From: Bursaphelenchus xylophilus
Taxonomy: Eukaryota > Nematoda > Chromadorea > Rhabditida > Aphelenchoididae
Assembly (NCBI GenBank): GCA_904066235.2
Contig: CAJFCV020000002.1
Location: 9,734,001-9,798,000, forward strand
Direction of reading: 5' to 3'
Length of the DNA stretch: 64,000 nt
Under the pieces are notes generated by a model, which saw only the letters and a list, made by a program, of their open reading frames with translations, was not told the origin of the DNA and did not search any database. This document shows, in pieces, positions 1-15,899 of this stretch (position 1 is the first letter of the stretch; each line of letters begins with the position of its first letter). The position numbers and the translations under genes were made by a program.

Positions 1-151
1 GGAAGATAATCGGTAAAAAGAGGGTGCGTCTATCATTTTGTGGAGCAGTATATAGCGAGTTTTAACAACTCGCCAGATGGTTTGTAACTACTAATTCTTG
101 TCTTAAGAAGTTTTTCTATTTTGCTATACTTTCCCGATCTAACACTTTAAG

Positions 152-2211
152 ATGTAGAGTTGCGCCTGTTCTCTCTACCCTCACCCTTCGACAAGTTCTT
201 CTTCATCTTTCTTTGGGGTGGATTTTCGTTCGCATTCCTATCAATGGCATTGTTTCTCGAACGAATTTATGCGTCATTTCATCTACGAGCGTACGAGTAT
301 CAGACTTATTTTCTGTCCATGATATCATGTGATGTTGTTATATTCGTTGGGACCTTTGGCTTCGCCATGTGCATCACTAATTTATGGATTCGTAAGTGAG
401 CCGCGAAACAATGATACGGTAGCCTAATTTTAGCCATAATGGTGTCGGCAATAATCTTATCAATCGTCATGTTGTCATATGTGGTACTGTACGGGGTAAG
501 CTGTGACGTCGGCCTACGTATTTTTGTTGTAATGGTGATAAAATTTTGAATGTATAAAAATACTTTTAGTGCCTTTTTCGCGCCCATTTATGGAATAAAC
601 AGCGATTTTTTCGGTCGAAAATACACATCAAGACCTACACTTTGAGTCAGCGGTTTCAGTTGAGTGAAAATGTGAGAACAGTCAGCCTAATTCTCAACTC
701 GGCTATGTATGCGGCGGTTGGCGGTGGAATAACCGCTGCTCAGATTTTCTTGATGTTGGCTTTTTCGAAGAACTCGCAGGTAATGACGGTGCGTCCTTAT
801 TGATGTTTGTTATAATATTGACAAAGGAAGTACTCCAAGTGCGACGCCCAGATTTTCTTTAAATTTTGCACACGTCGGGCATCAACTAAAGATCAATTCC
901 TGAAAGTTTTAGCTCGCGCTTTCCGGGCGCCGCCGAGATATCGAACGATTTTTGCCGCCGAGACAGCACGCTAAACGTGGAGAGCGGTCAGAGAGAAACG
1001 CGCTTATTGGCCATAACTTCGCTAGTTTCGCGGGGAGAAAATTGATTTTTTGTGAAAACATTTCCCTCTCTGGTAGAAATAGACATGAAACTTTTCGTGC
1101 CGAAATTCAGGAAAAAGTGTCAACTTTTCACCGACTTTCAATCTAAAAATCTCGGTTGTTTCCGCAAAGCGCGAACTAGGATTCTCGCGTGTATTTTTAT
1201 AAAAATTATTCTAAATCTGTGCCAAGTTTCATCAAAATCTGAGCGTCGCACTTGGAGTACTTCCCCTGTTAAATGGAGTACCTAACTTCTGCAAAATTTT
1301 CACAGAGCGACGCTTAGCTTTAGGATTGAGGGTTTTTATGGTAGAGGGTTTTTTACATGCGGTATCCCTAGTACACGGTTTGGCGAAAACAGGGAAATTT
1401 TTGTTTTGAAAGTCGGTGATAATTCAATATTATTTTGCGAGTCCATCCAAGAAACGCCTTGTACATGGGCCACGTTTCTAAGAAGAGTGACAGAGATACG
1501 GCCAAAAAGCGTTTTTCTCTCTGACCTCTCTCTGAATTTTGCGCACTCTCTCGACCAACAGCATTGCTGAATATCTCAGCTGGTTCTGAACAGCGCGCGC
1601 TAAGATTTCCTGGAAAAATCGACGACGCACTTGAGATGCTTCTCTTGTAACCTAGCTAGATAGCAAAGATTTGAACAATACATCTTATCTGTCTGTCGGG
1701 TAAATAATGAGCACAATTTGCTGTGCCGATCGCGTCGCTGAAGTGAAAAGCAATCGATTTTGCCGCTACACAATTAATTTCCTCGGCGGCGATGCGATTT
1801 TCGAAACGACAGGGTGCTCATTATTTTCCCGACGGACTGACATAAACGTCGGGCAATTCCCGCCTTTTTACAGCCTTTTCCCTATATTTGACAACCATCT
1901 CTTTCCAAGTTACAAAAATTGCGTTTCAGTTTCTCCTCCCCATCCTGAATGTAACGCAACCTCTTGGAATTTCTCTAATCTTTTTGCCTGCCGCAGTTTC
2001 TCAGATCCTCGTAATTCCTGCCTGGAAGCAACGGACCATTCAGCTGCTGAATAGCCTCAGCAGAATCCGTGGAATCGGTAAAGTTCTGGACACAGTGAAA
2101 ACTAAAGAAGAGCGAATAATGGATGTTTGTATTGTGAAACGAAAATTGGACGAGAGACGGGTACACGAGCAAGAGCTCTACTTTGAAATGTTCAAATCCG
2201 CATGGCAATAA
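152..2211 (+). CDS. Sre-class serpentine chemoreceptor, 5' exon missing (off window)
   Basis: Probable seven-transmembrane chemosensory receptor of the nematode Sre class, expected in the plasma membrane or cilia of sensory neurons. Visible exons are 152-391, 434-495, 570-779 and 1930-2211; all phases join without a stop. Exon lengths 62 and 210 are identical to those of the neighbouring paralogue at 4493-7324, and the 240 versus 243 nt exon also matches. Family marks are LWGGFSFAF followed by ERIYAS after TM3, the loop YTLSQRFQLSENVR before TM6, and the tail ending ELYFEMFKSAW. The first visible exon starts with two bases that complete a codon, so an upstream exon carrying TM1-TM2 (232 nt in the paralogue) must lie left of base 1. 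The last intron (780-1929) is swollen by one family B and one family A element. No disabling change is visible in the part seen. Sre assignment is from recognised motifs, not from a search. Confidence 0.82.
824..1270. mobile_element. Family B MITE, complete copy in sre intron
   Basis: About 447 bp bounded by inverted ends: left AAGTACTCCAAGTGCGACGC and right its complement, followed by CCCTGTTA. It carries the diagnostic inner blocks TAGCTCGCGCTTTCCGGGCG and CGGTCAGAGAGAAACGCG. It sits in the last intron of the first sre gene. No transposase is encoded, so it is non-autonomous. Confidence 0.8.
1400..1655. mobile_element. Degenerate family B remnant
   Basis: Contains a CTCTCTCGACC block, a GAATATCTCAGCTG block and an end reading GACGACGCACTTGAGATGCT, all recognisable as decayed family B. 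It lies between the complete family B copy and a family A copy in the same intron. Confidence 0.5.
1687..1842. mobile_element. Family A MITE in sre intron
   Basis: Inverted ends TGTCTGTCGGGTAAATAATG and its near complement ending CCCGACGGACTGACA. Internal marker GCGTCGCTGAAGTGAAAAGC is shared with the other family A copies. Confidence 0.82.
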
Positions 2212-2305
2212 TTGTAGTTAATGACAACTGTCTAGTTGGAAATATTTATTTTGAAATGCTTGAACTTTTTAATTTACGGAATACCTCACTTGTTGTACAA
2301 AATCT

Positions 2306-2747
2306 GGGGCCTGTCCCACTAACAAAGCGTAGCGCGAACCACGAATTGGAAGCGCGAAAAATCATGCAAAAGCGAGAGAGGCGAGAGAAAAAGCGGGCTC
2401 TCTCGGAAATCCGCGCTACGGTTTTTTTGTGCAAAATACCGAAATTTTTTAAGGAAATTGTAATTCGTCTTGGCGGGGAGCCTTAATCCGCATTAAAGCA
2501 AACAAAATTTACATTTTCTAGAAGCTGTGGGTCTCCTCTATTCACGGTTTTTAAAATCATGTAAATCGGACATGATTGAAAGGAGTTACGGCAAAAAAAG
2601 TAAAAAAATTTCGGTATTTTGCACAAAAAAACCGTAGCGCGGATTTCCGAGAGAGCCCGCTTTTTCTCTCACCTCTCTCGCTTTTGCATGGTTTTTCGCG
2701 CTTCCAATTCGTGATTCGCGCTACGCTTTGTTAGTGGGACAGGCCCC
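2306..2747. mobile_element. Family E inverted-repeat element
   Basis: Two arms of about 150 bp (2306-2455 and 2598-2747) begin and end with GGGGCCTGTCCCACTAACAA and its complement. Arms also share AAGCGAGAGAGG-type and CGGAAATCCGCGCTACGG blocks. The ~140 bp centre is unrelated DNA with no coding signal. This is the only clear copy of this family here. It begins 95 bp after the stop of the first sre gene. Confidence 0.82.
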
Positions 2748-2749
2748 TG

Positions 2750-4490
2750 GCTTTAAATTTGTTAAATTATGAATAAATAGCCTTAAAATTTACTTTGGTT
2801 AAAAATGTTGGCAACAACTTGCGTTAATTGTATTTTCTAACACCTCACAGAAGGCAAGGGAGCAATTTGTAGTGTTCTTTACTGAGCGTTAGAACTTTCG
2901 TTAATCCTTACATTGTTATTACAGTAACTGAAGTTTACAGCCGCGGTTATGCATGCCAGGATCATGTGGTTCAGCACTCTGCAATATAAATAAACAGCGC
3001 AAAGGACAAGGAGTTAACCTAATTTTTTTGGTCAGAGTACGTTTTGCATTTTTGCAGGTAGTAGGATGACAAGACATGTAAAACGAATACAAGTTTTGTT
3101 TCTGTTTTTTTTGCAAAAAAATGATTTTGTTCGCAAATATGGAATAAAGCGTAATTTTCCGGGCCGGCCCAGCTTCAAACTTGGTTTGGCTTGGGAGCCA
3201 TGTCTATTTACTTGAAGGCAGATTCCGACATTTGCGGGCAAGAAGTTGCAATCCCTTTCAAATGCCACATTTCATCAGTATTTTTGCGCAAATGAGATAC
3301 TGAAGGGGTAGATTCACATGTCCTGACTGAAAATACAGAATAAGTTGCCAACCACAATCGGTCGTTACTCAGTGAGTTCGCCTTCTTGAAGAATCCGTTT
3401 CGACTACTTGAAAGTACCCAAAGATCATCATTGCCGACAGAATCTTTTAAAACTTGACTTGTAGCTTAGTTTGTACAAATGACAAAACAGTAAGAATTTA
3501 GATATTATTGTATTATAGCTCACTTTGCTGTGTTGTTTCCTTTACCGTGTGTTTTTAAAGTACTTTTTCTGGCAATGAAATGATAGCAAAACGATAATTG
3601 TAGAATAACGGTCATACCGCATTCTGTTATGAAAAGTTTTGAGACGAATGTACGATTTTAGTAGTGCAGCCTGACACAAGTTTAGAGTAATGTTTTCTAG
3701 CAACCAGGAATCCTAGGTTCTTTGATCGCACTTGGAAGAAGATTATTACAACGTGAAAAAGGCCAAAACGTCCGCTTTATCATCCTTTCCAAACGAAATG
3801 ATTTTGCACTGATCGTGACCGCGAACTTTACTCATCGCCGTGCGACACGTTCTTCGCGCGACGGTGAACCGTCCTAACATGTCAAAGATGACCTTTTGCC
3901 CGGTTTCGTATATTGGGTCCAGAAGGCCTTCTCTCTGCTACTGTCCCATCGGCAAAGATCATTGAGTTCCGAGCGTCCTCGGAAGCGCGCTAGTGAACAT
4001 TTTAAAAAATTTATACCTGGCTTAGGCACCATGCGTCTTCAAAATTTTAAGAAAGTTAGAATTTACGTATTTACAAATATTTTTCTGTTCCTTTCTCCTT
4101 GAACAAATTGGACCTTATTTTAATGCCATAACCTTTTCAATTTTCCATCTCTTTTCCTTTCTATAAACACAATTACGCTGGAATTCACTGTACGAACCGT
4201 CAAGCTCACTGAGATTTTCAGGACATAAAAAATTAAGTTTGCGGAGCCCGCAGCGCCAGTATGAGTGGTATCGAATTTCACCTGTGAGCCTGAAACTTTT
4301 TCATAAACGAAGGAATTAATTGACCAAAATACTGGCTGCTAATTTTACTGTGCCCATAACTTGCTGTTAACATTGTTCTACAATCTTCCCGACGACTTCA
4401 AACTATGTTATAGATGGCTTAAGCCATTATTTTCCGGCCATAAATATTGTCAAGGTCGCTAGAAATATTGTTAATGTCATTGTTGATGTA
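2750..4490. other. Intergenic DNA between the two sre genes
   Basis: No gene is supported. A slightly more GC-rich stretch at 3700-4040 has short open frames on both strands but no splice-flanked, conserved-looking exon. The final few hundred bases before 4493 should hold the promoter of the second sre gene; no recognisable motif stands out. Confidence 0.4.
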
Positions 4491-4492
4491 TT

Positions 4493-7324
4493 ATGAACAC
4501 CACTGCGCCAAACAGATGGCTTGACGCCATCTACGCGACTTCCGCTGTCCTCTCTGTGCTTGATCTTTGCATGATCGGATATTTTACTTATTTACTATGG
4601 TCTTTCAAGGTGTTTCATTCGCATATGCGGATGCTTCTGGCTAACACGTTGGTGGCGTTTGGATTCATTTTTTGTGGAATCATTTTTATTGATCTCTGTG
4701 CAATTAATGATCCGGTTTATCAACGTAAGTTGAGTGTTTGAGGTAATGGGCTACGAGAAGAGCAAATTCAAAGGCCTTTTTTTGAATAGTGAAATGGAAT
4801 AGTGATAAATTTGCTTGTAATATCAATTTGTCGGGAAAATAATGAGCACTCTGCCGCATAGAAAATCGCTTCGCCGCCGAGAAAATGAATTGTGTCGCGG
4901 CAAAACCAAATTGCTTTTCACCTCAGCGACACGATCGGCGCAGCAAAATTGTACTCATTATTTACCCGACAGACTGATACTAGGCGTTCCAGAAAGTGCG
5001 TGCACCTTTCGTCGCAAATTTTCCGCACTGTGCATTTGACCTTTTGCACCGTGCAATTCAAAAATCGCAGCGACATAAGCTTTTTTCAACTCTGTCGCCG
5101 CGCATTTTGGGCGCGCGACAACAATTGCACAGTGCAAAAACAAGAAAAATGCACTGTGCGCCGCGAAAAAAAGTGCACTCACTTTCTGGAACGACTAGTA
5201 AAAGGTATTGTTCAAGATTTTGCGAGCATAATCTAGCTAGATTACACGCCAATTGGACAAGGGAGAAAACAAGTGATCTTTCGTTTCCTGACAGATTGAT
5301 AGTTTTTTCGTACAGTGGAAACGCCCAAAATCAATCCCTTGATTTTCCGGGCGGACTATCAGTCTGTCGGGAAAATAATGAGCGCATTCTCGCTGTGTTG
5401 ATCGCGTCGCTGAGGTGAAAAGCAACTTGATTTTGCCGCGACACAATTCACTTTCTAGGCAGATTTTCGATGCGACAGTGTGGTCATTATTTTCCCGACA
5501 GCCTGATAAAGCTGTTATTTTCTTTCACTTTCCCCAAGTTCTCTGCCTTTTGTATCTCTACACATAGCTAGCCTCGATTACATTTTTATTACATTTTATC
5601 GTGGGTGATATAGAAAAACTGCAATACAAAAGTTGTAATAAGACATTGAATATAAAAATACGATAGTTTCAGGCACAGGGATCACCCATTTCCTGGAACT
5701 TCCCCCCACTTTCCACGTGGGGTTTGTTTTATTTTTGTGGGGCGGATTTTCATTCGTATTTCATGCCATGTTAACGTGCGTTGAGCGGATATATGCGTCC
5801 ATTTATTTGCGCTCCTACGAGAAGCAGAGGAATTCGTGTTTTGTGGAGCTCGCCTCGATTATAACATGGATCGGTACCCTTTTTCTAGGCTATTTTATGG
5901 TGGATAATCGAATCTGTAGGTTTTCTGATGTCATATGGATAGCTTGCTATATGATACTCTTAATTTTTCGCTCTAATTTTAGCAATTAAAACCTCAGCAA
6001 TTATTTTTGCCATTACGATGATAATTTTTTTTGTTCTGTTTGTGGTAAGCTCCATCTTATTCTTCATACCGACCTCTTAGGTGCTTTACCGAACACATCA
6101 ATGGAACAAAATGCGGTTCACACGATCAAAAATACATGTCCGAACGTACACGCTGAGTCAGCGGTTTCAGTTGAGTGAAAATGTGCGATCTGTCGCGATG
6201 ATCTTGAAATCTGGGTTTTTATCAGCACTGGGTGGACTGGCTGTTCTGATCCAAGTCTTGACATCCATAGCGCTGGCGGAGGAAGTTCCGGTATGTGACA
6301 GTGTTGGGAAAAAAGTTCATAGCTCAGATTTCGATGATACTCTTGCCATATCTGTCTGTCGGGAATATAATGGGCACTCTTTCGCATCGAATCCGAGAAA
6401 ATAAATCTTATCGCGACAAAATCAAATTGCTTTTTATTTCATCGACGCGAGTGTGCTCATTATTTTCCCGACAGACTGATAAATTTTGATTTTACAAAAC
6501 AGTTCTAAATTTAATCGATCCACATATTATAGAAATTTCGTATTAAACCCTATGCGATATTTCTAGCTCGCGATTGACAGAAACAATCGATATTTTTAGA
6601 CCGAAAATTTGTTTAAAATACGACGTTTTTTGGGAAGTCTTCAATTCAATTTATTCACACTAATCACATGTAAAATCATGGAGTGTATCAGTCGGGATTC
6701 CATTGTCTGGTCAGTATAAGGTCTCTCCATCTCAGGCCATGGTACTTTCGAAAATCGTCGGTCCATCTGAGTCTGGGGCGTCCAAGTGGTCGTTTGTGGG
6801 GCGGCGTCCATTCCATCAGTCGTTGATTTTGGGAAGTCTATCTATTAAAAATTCTGGAAAGATTACGAGCGTCGCACCTGGGAGATTTCACTTGTAAATC
6901 TTACCCTAGGGATCTACGCCGTTTCTGCAGATACATACTATTTTTAAGAAATACTTAGCCTTAAGTTCCGGCAAATTTATCGAAATCCAAGCATCGTATC
7001 GGTTTTATTTCTAATATAAAAATTGACTTTTTCCAGGAATTCACAATTTTCACCAATGCCACTGGCCCCTTATGGGTATCGATGATGTTCCTGCCAGCCT
7101 CCTTTCTTCAAATCTCGATTATCCCGGTTTGGCATCGTAAAACAATGTCATTGTTGGCTTCACTCGGCCGAACACTACGAATCGGCTCTATCTTCGGCCG
7201 ACTCCAAACGCCGGAGCCCCAAGCCACAGTAACCGTTTACATTAATATAAAGCGAAAAGTGGAGGATGGAAAACTTCAAGAGCGCGAAATCTATTTCGAA
7301 ATGTTCGATAAGGCCTGGCGATGA
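4493..7324 (+). CDS. Sre-class serpentine chemoreceptor, complete (344 aa, 5 exons)
   Basis: Complete sre-type receptor gene. Exons: 4493-4724, 5673-5915, 5983-6044, 6081-6290, 7037-7324; total 1035 nt, 344 residues, all phases consistent. Start chosen at the first ATG of an open exon that begins with the N-terminal segment leading into TM1. Membrane segments by eye: about 12-34, 46-68, 92-117, 128-150, 160-181, 212-236 and 258-282. Family motifs are LWGGFSFVF then ERIYAS at the end of TM3, and YTLSQRFQLSENVR in exon 4; the cytoplasmic tail ends EIYFEMFDKAWR. Likely role is odorant or pheromone detection through heterotrimeric G proteins. Introns 1 and 4 are enlarged by family A and C elements, while introns 2 and 3 are under 70 bp. 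It is the tandem paralogue of the gene at 152-2211. Confidence 0.88.
4821..4978. mobile_element. Family A MITE in sre intron 1
   Basis: Left end TATCAATTTGTCGGGAAAAT, right end complementary and reading CCCGACAGACTGATA. Its right end directly abuts the left end of a family C element. Confidence 0.85.
4979..5199. mobile_element. Family C MITE in sre intron 1
   Basis: Starts ACTAGGCGTTCCAGAAAGTG and ends with the complement CACTTTCTGGAACGACTAGT-like block (one G less perfect at the left). Carries several CACTGTGCAA / TTGCACAGTG pairs inside. Confidence 0.8.
5357..5508. mobile_element. Family A MITE in sre intron 1
   Basis: Left end TATCAGTCTGTCGGGAAAAT and right end CCCGACAGCCTGATA; opposite internal orientation to the copy at 4821-4978. 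Confidence 0.85.
6349..6481. mobile_element. Family A MITE in sre intron 4
   Basis: Left end TATCTGTCTGTCGGGAATAT; right end CCCGACAGACTGATA. Slightly shortened centre. It lies at the start of the last intron, whereas the copy in the paralogue lies near the end of its last intron. Confidence 0.85.
6830..6897. mobile_element. Family B right-end fragment
   Basis: Short block with GAGCGTCGCACCTGGGAG followed by TTTCACTTGTAA resembles the right terminus of family B only. Lies in the last intron of the second sre gene. Confidence 0.4.
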
Positions 7325-7547
7325 TGTATTTTTGGGAGTATTTTTGGTAGCTTGCAAACGGTTACGACATTGCACCTGTGGGCAAAGTACGACACGATGT
7401 GTGGTGAAATTCGTGGTATAATACATATAATGAATGTAACATGTTACATTTTTTATGCCTTTGGTCAATTTATATTGCCTGAAGTCATGCACCAGAAAAG
7501 CAAAATTTTATGGCTTTGCAAATATTCGTCTTTATGAAACGTCAAGC

Positions 7548-7719
7548 TATCAGTTTGTCAGGAAAATAGTGAGCGCAATAGAAGCGATTTGCTGCGCCAA
7601 TCGCTTCGCTGAAGTGAAAAGCAATTTGATTTTGCCGCGACACAGATTATAATAATTTCTCGACAGCGATTCGATTTTCGATGCGACAGAGTCGTCATTA
7701 TTTTTCTGACAGAGATATA
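7548..7719. mobile_element. Family A MITE, diverged
   Basis: Left end TATCAGTTTGTCAGGAAAAT; right end TTTTCTGACAGAGATATA. More diverged than the others and slightly longer because of an internal AATAATTT insertion. Confidence 0.75.
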
Positions 7720-7974
7720 AGAGTGAAAAATAAGATCGTACCGTTCCGAAAGCAAAACGTTAAAAACGCTTTCCTAACCTTTTTTGAAAAAACAGAATGG
7801 AAAAAATGAGGCCGACATGAGAAGGAAAGCTCGAGAAAGCAAATTTAGCGTCTTCTTCAAAATCTCAAAATCTGTCTTATTTCTTCATTCTTATATTTTG
7901 AATAAAAAAGTAATCCAAAAAAATCGACTTATCAATTTTGTTAAAATTTGGCAAACATTGCACATAGCACAAGT

Positions 7975-8290
7975 CCGTTCCTAAACGTTTAGCTCGCGCT
8001 TTGCAGAGGATATGTGAAGAACACTCACAACCAGAGAATCTAGTGGAAGGACCTTTTCATATCTCTGCCAATTTCGCTCGGGAAAAATTATTTTTTGTCG
8101 AAGTGTTGCTTGAAATAAAGCTAAAAACTTTTCGTACATCAAATTCTAAAAAACTGTCGAATTTGCTCTAACTTTCGAACAAAATCGTGGCGGCTTCTAC
8201 AAAGCACAAGCACGAAACTACGCGTATGTCTTATGTCTTAAAAACGTATCTTATTTCAAGATCCGAGCTTCGCATTGTAAACTTGTTTTT
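7975..8290. mobile_element. Degenerate family B remnant
   Basis: Retains TTTAGCTCGCGCTTTGCAG and a GCACAAGCACGAAACT block near the far end. Termini are unrecognisable. Confidence 0.45.
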
Positions 8291-8335
8291 CTGTGTCATC
8301 TCTATTTGTCTACCGCTCATTGTAAATAATCCTTA

Positions 8336-8486
8336 TATCAGTGTGTCGGGAAAATAATGAGCAAAATTCCGCAACGCCGATTGACTGTGAAAAAAGTTCG
8401 ATTTTTCTGCGACACAATTCATTTCTTCGGCGGCGATGCGATTTTCAAAGCGACAGAGTGCTCATTATTTTCCCGACAGACTGATA
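8336..8486. mobile_element. Family A MITE
   Basis: Ends TATCAGTGTGTCGGGAAAAT and CCCGACAGACTGATA. Lies just beyond the inferred 3' end of gpb-1. Confidence 0.85.
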
Positions 8487-8594
8487 TTGAACATCATCAT
8501 ACCTCATGCACGAATTTCTACTTTTTCCACTCTGAATTTCACAACCCACAACCTCAAACATGTATTTATTCAGCGTTGACTAGTTTATAAATTT

Positions 8595-9518
8595 ATTTAG
8601 AAACACATGCAAATAATAAAATACGAAGAATTGTTTAGAAAACGGGGTGTTAGTGCAAGATTATCGATTCAAACGTTGAAAAAATAGCAGCAAGAAAAAC
8701 ATTTTACAATACTCAAACAGGGAGGGGGACACAGTGTTACGAATCTAATGTCTGGGGGGAATTTGCGAGCCGCACACGGTAGAGTGGGGGGTTCAAGATT
8801 TTTGGCGTGGAAGGGGAAATCGGACCGTCTTCGGGGGTCTTAAGTATGAGATCCCTTCGGGGCATGAAGGGGGTGGGCGATTGGCAGCGGTACCACGACT
8901 GTTCTACAGCCTGTTTCGCGACTTACAGTACACACTACGGAGGGAGGGCGAATGAGAAAGGTTAACTTAATTTCTTGAAGCTGAAAATTACAGTACACCC
9001 ACGACTACGCGCGCAAAACTACTTGCTACGGGGGTGACGAAACTCTAGAGGGCCCCATTCACCGCGCGCTCCGGCCCTTCCGTTGCGGTGCCAATAAACT
9101 TAAGAAGTCAAAGGGGGGTTGATAAATATGATGACATTGGTTGAATACACGACATAGAGAGAGAGATGGTATCGTAAAAGTGGTAAGAAATGGTACCAAG
9201 GAGGAGTTGGGGCCGGCTGGGACCGCATTTTTGGATATATTCGTAATACATTCGTATTTTATCTCCGTAAACAACGATCTCTTTTCCGCTGAAGATCGGA
9301 AACTAGTCCCAACGGCCCTGAAACCTCCTAAAATTAAAGTTCAAAAAATTGGCGCAAAAATCGGATACACAAAAAACGGACTAGAACAGGCTGATTGTCG
9401 ATAAAGAGAGAGAGAGAGAGAGAAACAAAAACACAGTGACAGTACATATAATAAGAAGGTGAATATCAATAGATCGTCGAATTCTTCTTTCTTTCTTTTT
9501 TTTTGCTTTGACGGCTTC
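8595..9518 (-). other. Probable 3'UTR of gpb-1
   Basis: This stretch follows the gpb-1 stop on the minus strand, is less AT-rich than the surrounding intergenic DNA and carries no supportable open frame. On the minus strand AATAAA hexamers occur near 8600 and 8570, which would end the transcript just before a family A element. It also holds a (GA)n tract at 9408-9422. Extent is inferred, not seen. Confidence 0.45.
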
Positions 9519-13322
<3,804 letters not shown>

Positions 13323-13460
13323 CTTCTAAAACTTCGTTGTGGACGGTGTGCGTGAGAGAAGAGTAGAGGGATGCTGGGCGTTGAGGAGAGTGTGGGAGAG
13401 AGAGAGAGTGAGTGAGAGAGAAAACGGACGATTTTTTTTCCTTCTTCCGTCGATTGAAAA
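13323..13460 (-). promoter_or_regulatory. gpb-1 outron with SL trans-splice acceptor and CT tract
   Basis: On the minus strand the ATG is preceded by AGTTTTAG at 13326-13333, a good nematode acceptor with no matching upstream donor nearby, so trans-splicing of a spliced leader is the simple reading. Farther up is a pyrimidine run (CTCTCTCTC repeats, 13380-13430) typical of nematode promoter-proximal DNA. Confidence 0.6.
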
Positions 13461-13499
13461 CAACAAACAAACAAACGGGTGTGGTTTCAATGAATAATT

Positions 13500-14900
13500 A
13501 AGGGCAGTGTTGTTGCGAACAGCGGCGATTCAAAAACGGTTCGGTGTGCGTGAAATGTTTTCGCGTCGGGATTCCGGGTCTGCGTTTCTTCGTCGTCGTT
13601 TCGGGCCAGGGCAGTGGAGGTGCGAAACCGGCGGCTGACTGATGAGCAACGAGCGGCGGTTCGTCGGCGGTGGTGGGACCGGCTGGTCGGGTCCTGCGTG
13701 GGCTGCTCCTGCTGCTGTACGTTGACGGGCCGAATTGGGCTGGATCCTGGAGGAAATGCGGGGATTAGAAGGGAGGAAAAAAGACGACAAAAAAGGCTTT
13801 TTAGGAGTTGAATTTGTTGAAAAATTTGGGAAATTTCAACAAACTGTCTATCTAAACACTAAAAAATAAATTTTTCGAACTAAACTCGGTGAATTTTTCA
13901 GGTTGTCCTAAAAATTGCCTAAGGGCATGATATCAAAAAATTTGGCATTCTATCTTTTTCATGGCCAAAAAGTCGTCCAAAATGGCCCAAAAAAACTCGC
14001 ATGGCCAAAAAAAAGTTTTATGAAATTTTGATAATTGAAAAAAAAATTATATACAAATCCCTGGTAGGTGGCAAAAATGACATTAAAATTACTTCAAAAC
14101 CTCTAAAATGTCATTTACACGACTTTTCAACCCAAATTTTAACCAAATCCCACGAAACAAAATTTCGGCCGAAAACGGCCCAAAAATATCTCTCAGCCCT
14201 GGGGTCCTCGGCCCCGTCCCCAAAACCGGATCCCGGCGACCCGCCTCACCTTTGGGCCGTGGCGGATTATGCGACGCGGCGTCCGTGATGCGACCGTTGG
14301 CGGTTGTTCAGTTGGGTCGTTGTTGCTCTCGACCGGCCCCCGGGGCAAAAAAAGACGAGAATTCTCTGCGTCCGTCGGGCTGGTTGGGGAGCTGGTTGTG
14401 GGGGGCGCCGCTCACTGTGTTAGTTGGGGCGTCGTCGGTGTGGGGCCTGCGGAGTGGGGGGCAAACGGGGGCCCGAAGAAGAAGAAGAGAGGGGTCGGCG
14501 GGGTGCGGCGAGAGTGGGTGCCGGCGGCGGAGAGGGGCCCGACGCGGGGTGGGAGAATGCGGCCTTTTTCGCTGCGGCTCCGTGAGCGTTGCGCCGCTTC
14601 GGGGTCGGTCTCGCTCGGCGGCCTCGACGAAGACGGCGGCAGACGGCGCGAGCGAGGTGTGCGGCGCGGCCCGGCGGCGGCGGTGCGGCTGGTCCGTTCG
14701 GTTGCGGTGTGTGCGGCCCTTCGCCGGTTCAGCGGCGCGACGAGAAGGTCGGAGAGAAAGAGAGACGAGTGCAGGGATCGTGGCGCTCCGCTTCTCTGGC
14801 CCTTCTCTTCGGCGGCGGCGGCGGCGTGTCCAGCAGTGGGAGAGAGTTGGCCTGGTTGGACCGAATAAACTGAAACCGAGAAGGGATGATCATGGGTGGC
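13500..14900. promoter_or_regulatory. GC-rich region upstream of gpb-1
   Basis: Two GC-rich blocks (13520-13760 and 14190-14880) separated by AT-rich DNA. The second has long open frames in several overlapping registers and on both strands; they read as low-complexity Arg/Gly/Ala/Pro-rich peptides with no domain. I interpret the region as promoter or enhancer DNA for gpb-1, not coding sequence. Confidence 0.4.
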
Positions 14901-15140
14901 GGGGTGGGATTCAGGTCTGCCGACCAACGAGTCGGCCAAGTGATGGCCTTGAACACGCCGCGATTATAACAACTCGAATTCCGCGGTCCGAAAAGACTGG
15001 TGTACGCGAAAGTATACGGTATTCCGAAAGACCAAGTACTTAACAGCCAAAAACAACAAATTATAGCCAAATACAAAGGGTTTACGTTAATCGTGTGGCG
15101 TAAATTATCATCCGCCACCCATCATATGCCGTCCCAGTAA

Positions 15141-15308
15141 CAAACACGGATTAGATTCGGCGAAGGGACACATGGAATATCAGTACAAACACTTGTATTT
15201 CCAGGGAAAGGAAACTATGCAAACACACGTGTTAACGGCTCTGCCTCAACAAGGGTACAAGATGAAGGTACAAGTGACCAAGAGGATGTTTTTGATAGCG
15301 TAGAATAG
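15141..15308 (+). other. Orphan open frame, possible exon fragment (55 aa)
   Basis: A frame running from just after an in-frame TAA to TAG at 15306-15308 encodes a balanced composition peptide ending TSDQEDVFDSVE, unlike the AT-rich junk around it. An acceptor-like CCCAG precedes the TAA, and TTTCCAG lies inside the frame. No partner exon is found on either side. It could be the 3' exon of a gene I cannot assemble, a gene relic, or chance. Confidence 0.25.
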
Positions 15309-15730
15309 GCAATACTACAGGTCAACTAAACTGTTATTCGTGCCCCACCTTCCCATCAACAAACCGCTGCAACCGATACCTAAAAATATTTACCACAAAC
15401 ATCGGCTCTCAACGTCAGCAAACACCAACCAAAATACGAAAACAGCGTCATGCGACGCAATGAAGATGCGACGTAATGCACGGGTAATGCTAATCGCCCC
15501 GACTCTGTGGGGACCTGATTAGTCGGCCCAAAAATACCTGCGGCGAAGACGGTGAATTTGCATGTGATAGATGAGAATGGGGCCTGAAACAGGGCTAATG
15601 GCCCACCGCCACTAATGAAGGGTATTTTTGCGGGGAGGATGGTTTGAAATTGTTGGAGAAATCGATAAAAATAGGCTTGACACTTGTTGCAACGTACGAG
15701 GTGTGTATTTTGGGTGAGAAAAAGGGTTAT

Positions 15731-15888
15731 TATCGGTCTGTCGGGAAAATAATGAGGACAATTTTGCTTTGCTGAGCGCGGCGTTGAAGGGGAAAAATTT
15801 TGATTTTGCCGCGACACAATTCATTTTCTCAGCGGCGATCAGATTTTTGATGCAACAGAGTGGTCATTATTTTCCCGACAGAAAGATA
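15731..15888. mobile_element. Family A MITE
   Basis: Left end TATCGGTCTGTCGGGAAAAT; right end TTTCCCGACAGAAAGATA, so the right terminus has changed. Confidence 0.82.
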
Positions 15889-15899
15889 TTTTACTACCC

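Noticed and set aside
14108..15043. 311-residue plus-strand open frame, the longest in the window
   Set aside because: Lies in GC-rich DNA where long frames occur in several registers and on both strands at once. The peptide is low-complexity Arg/Gly-rich with no domain or splice context.
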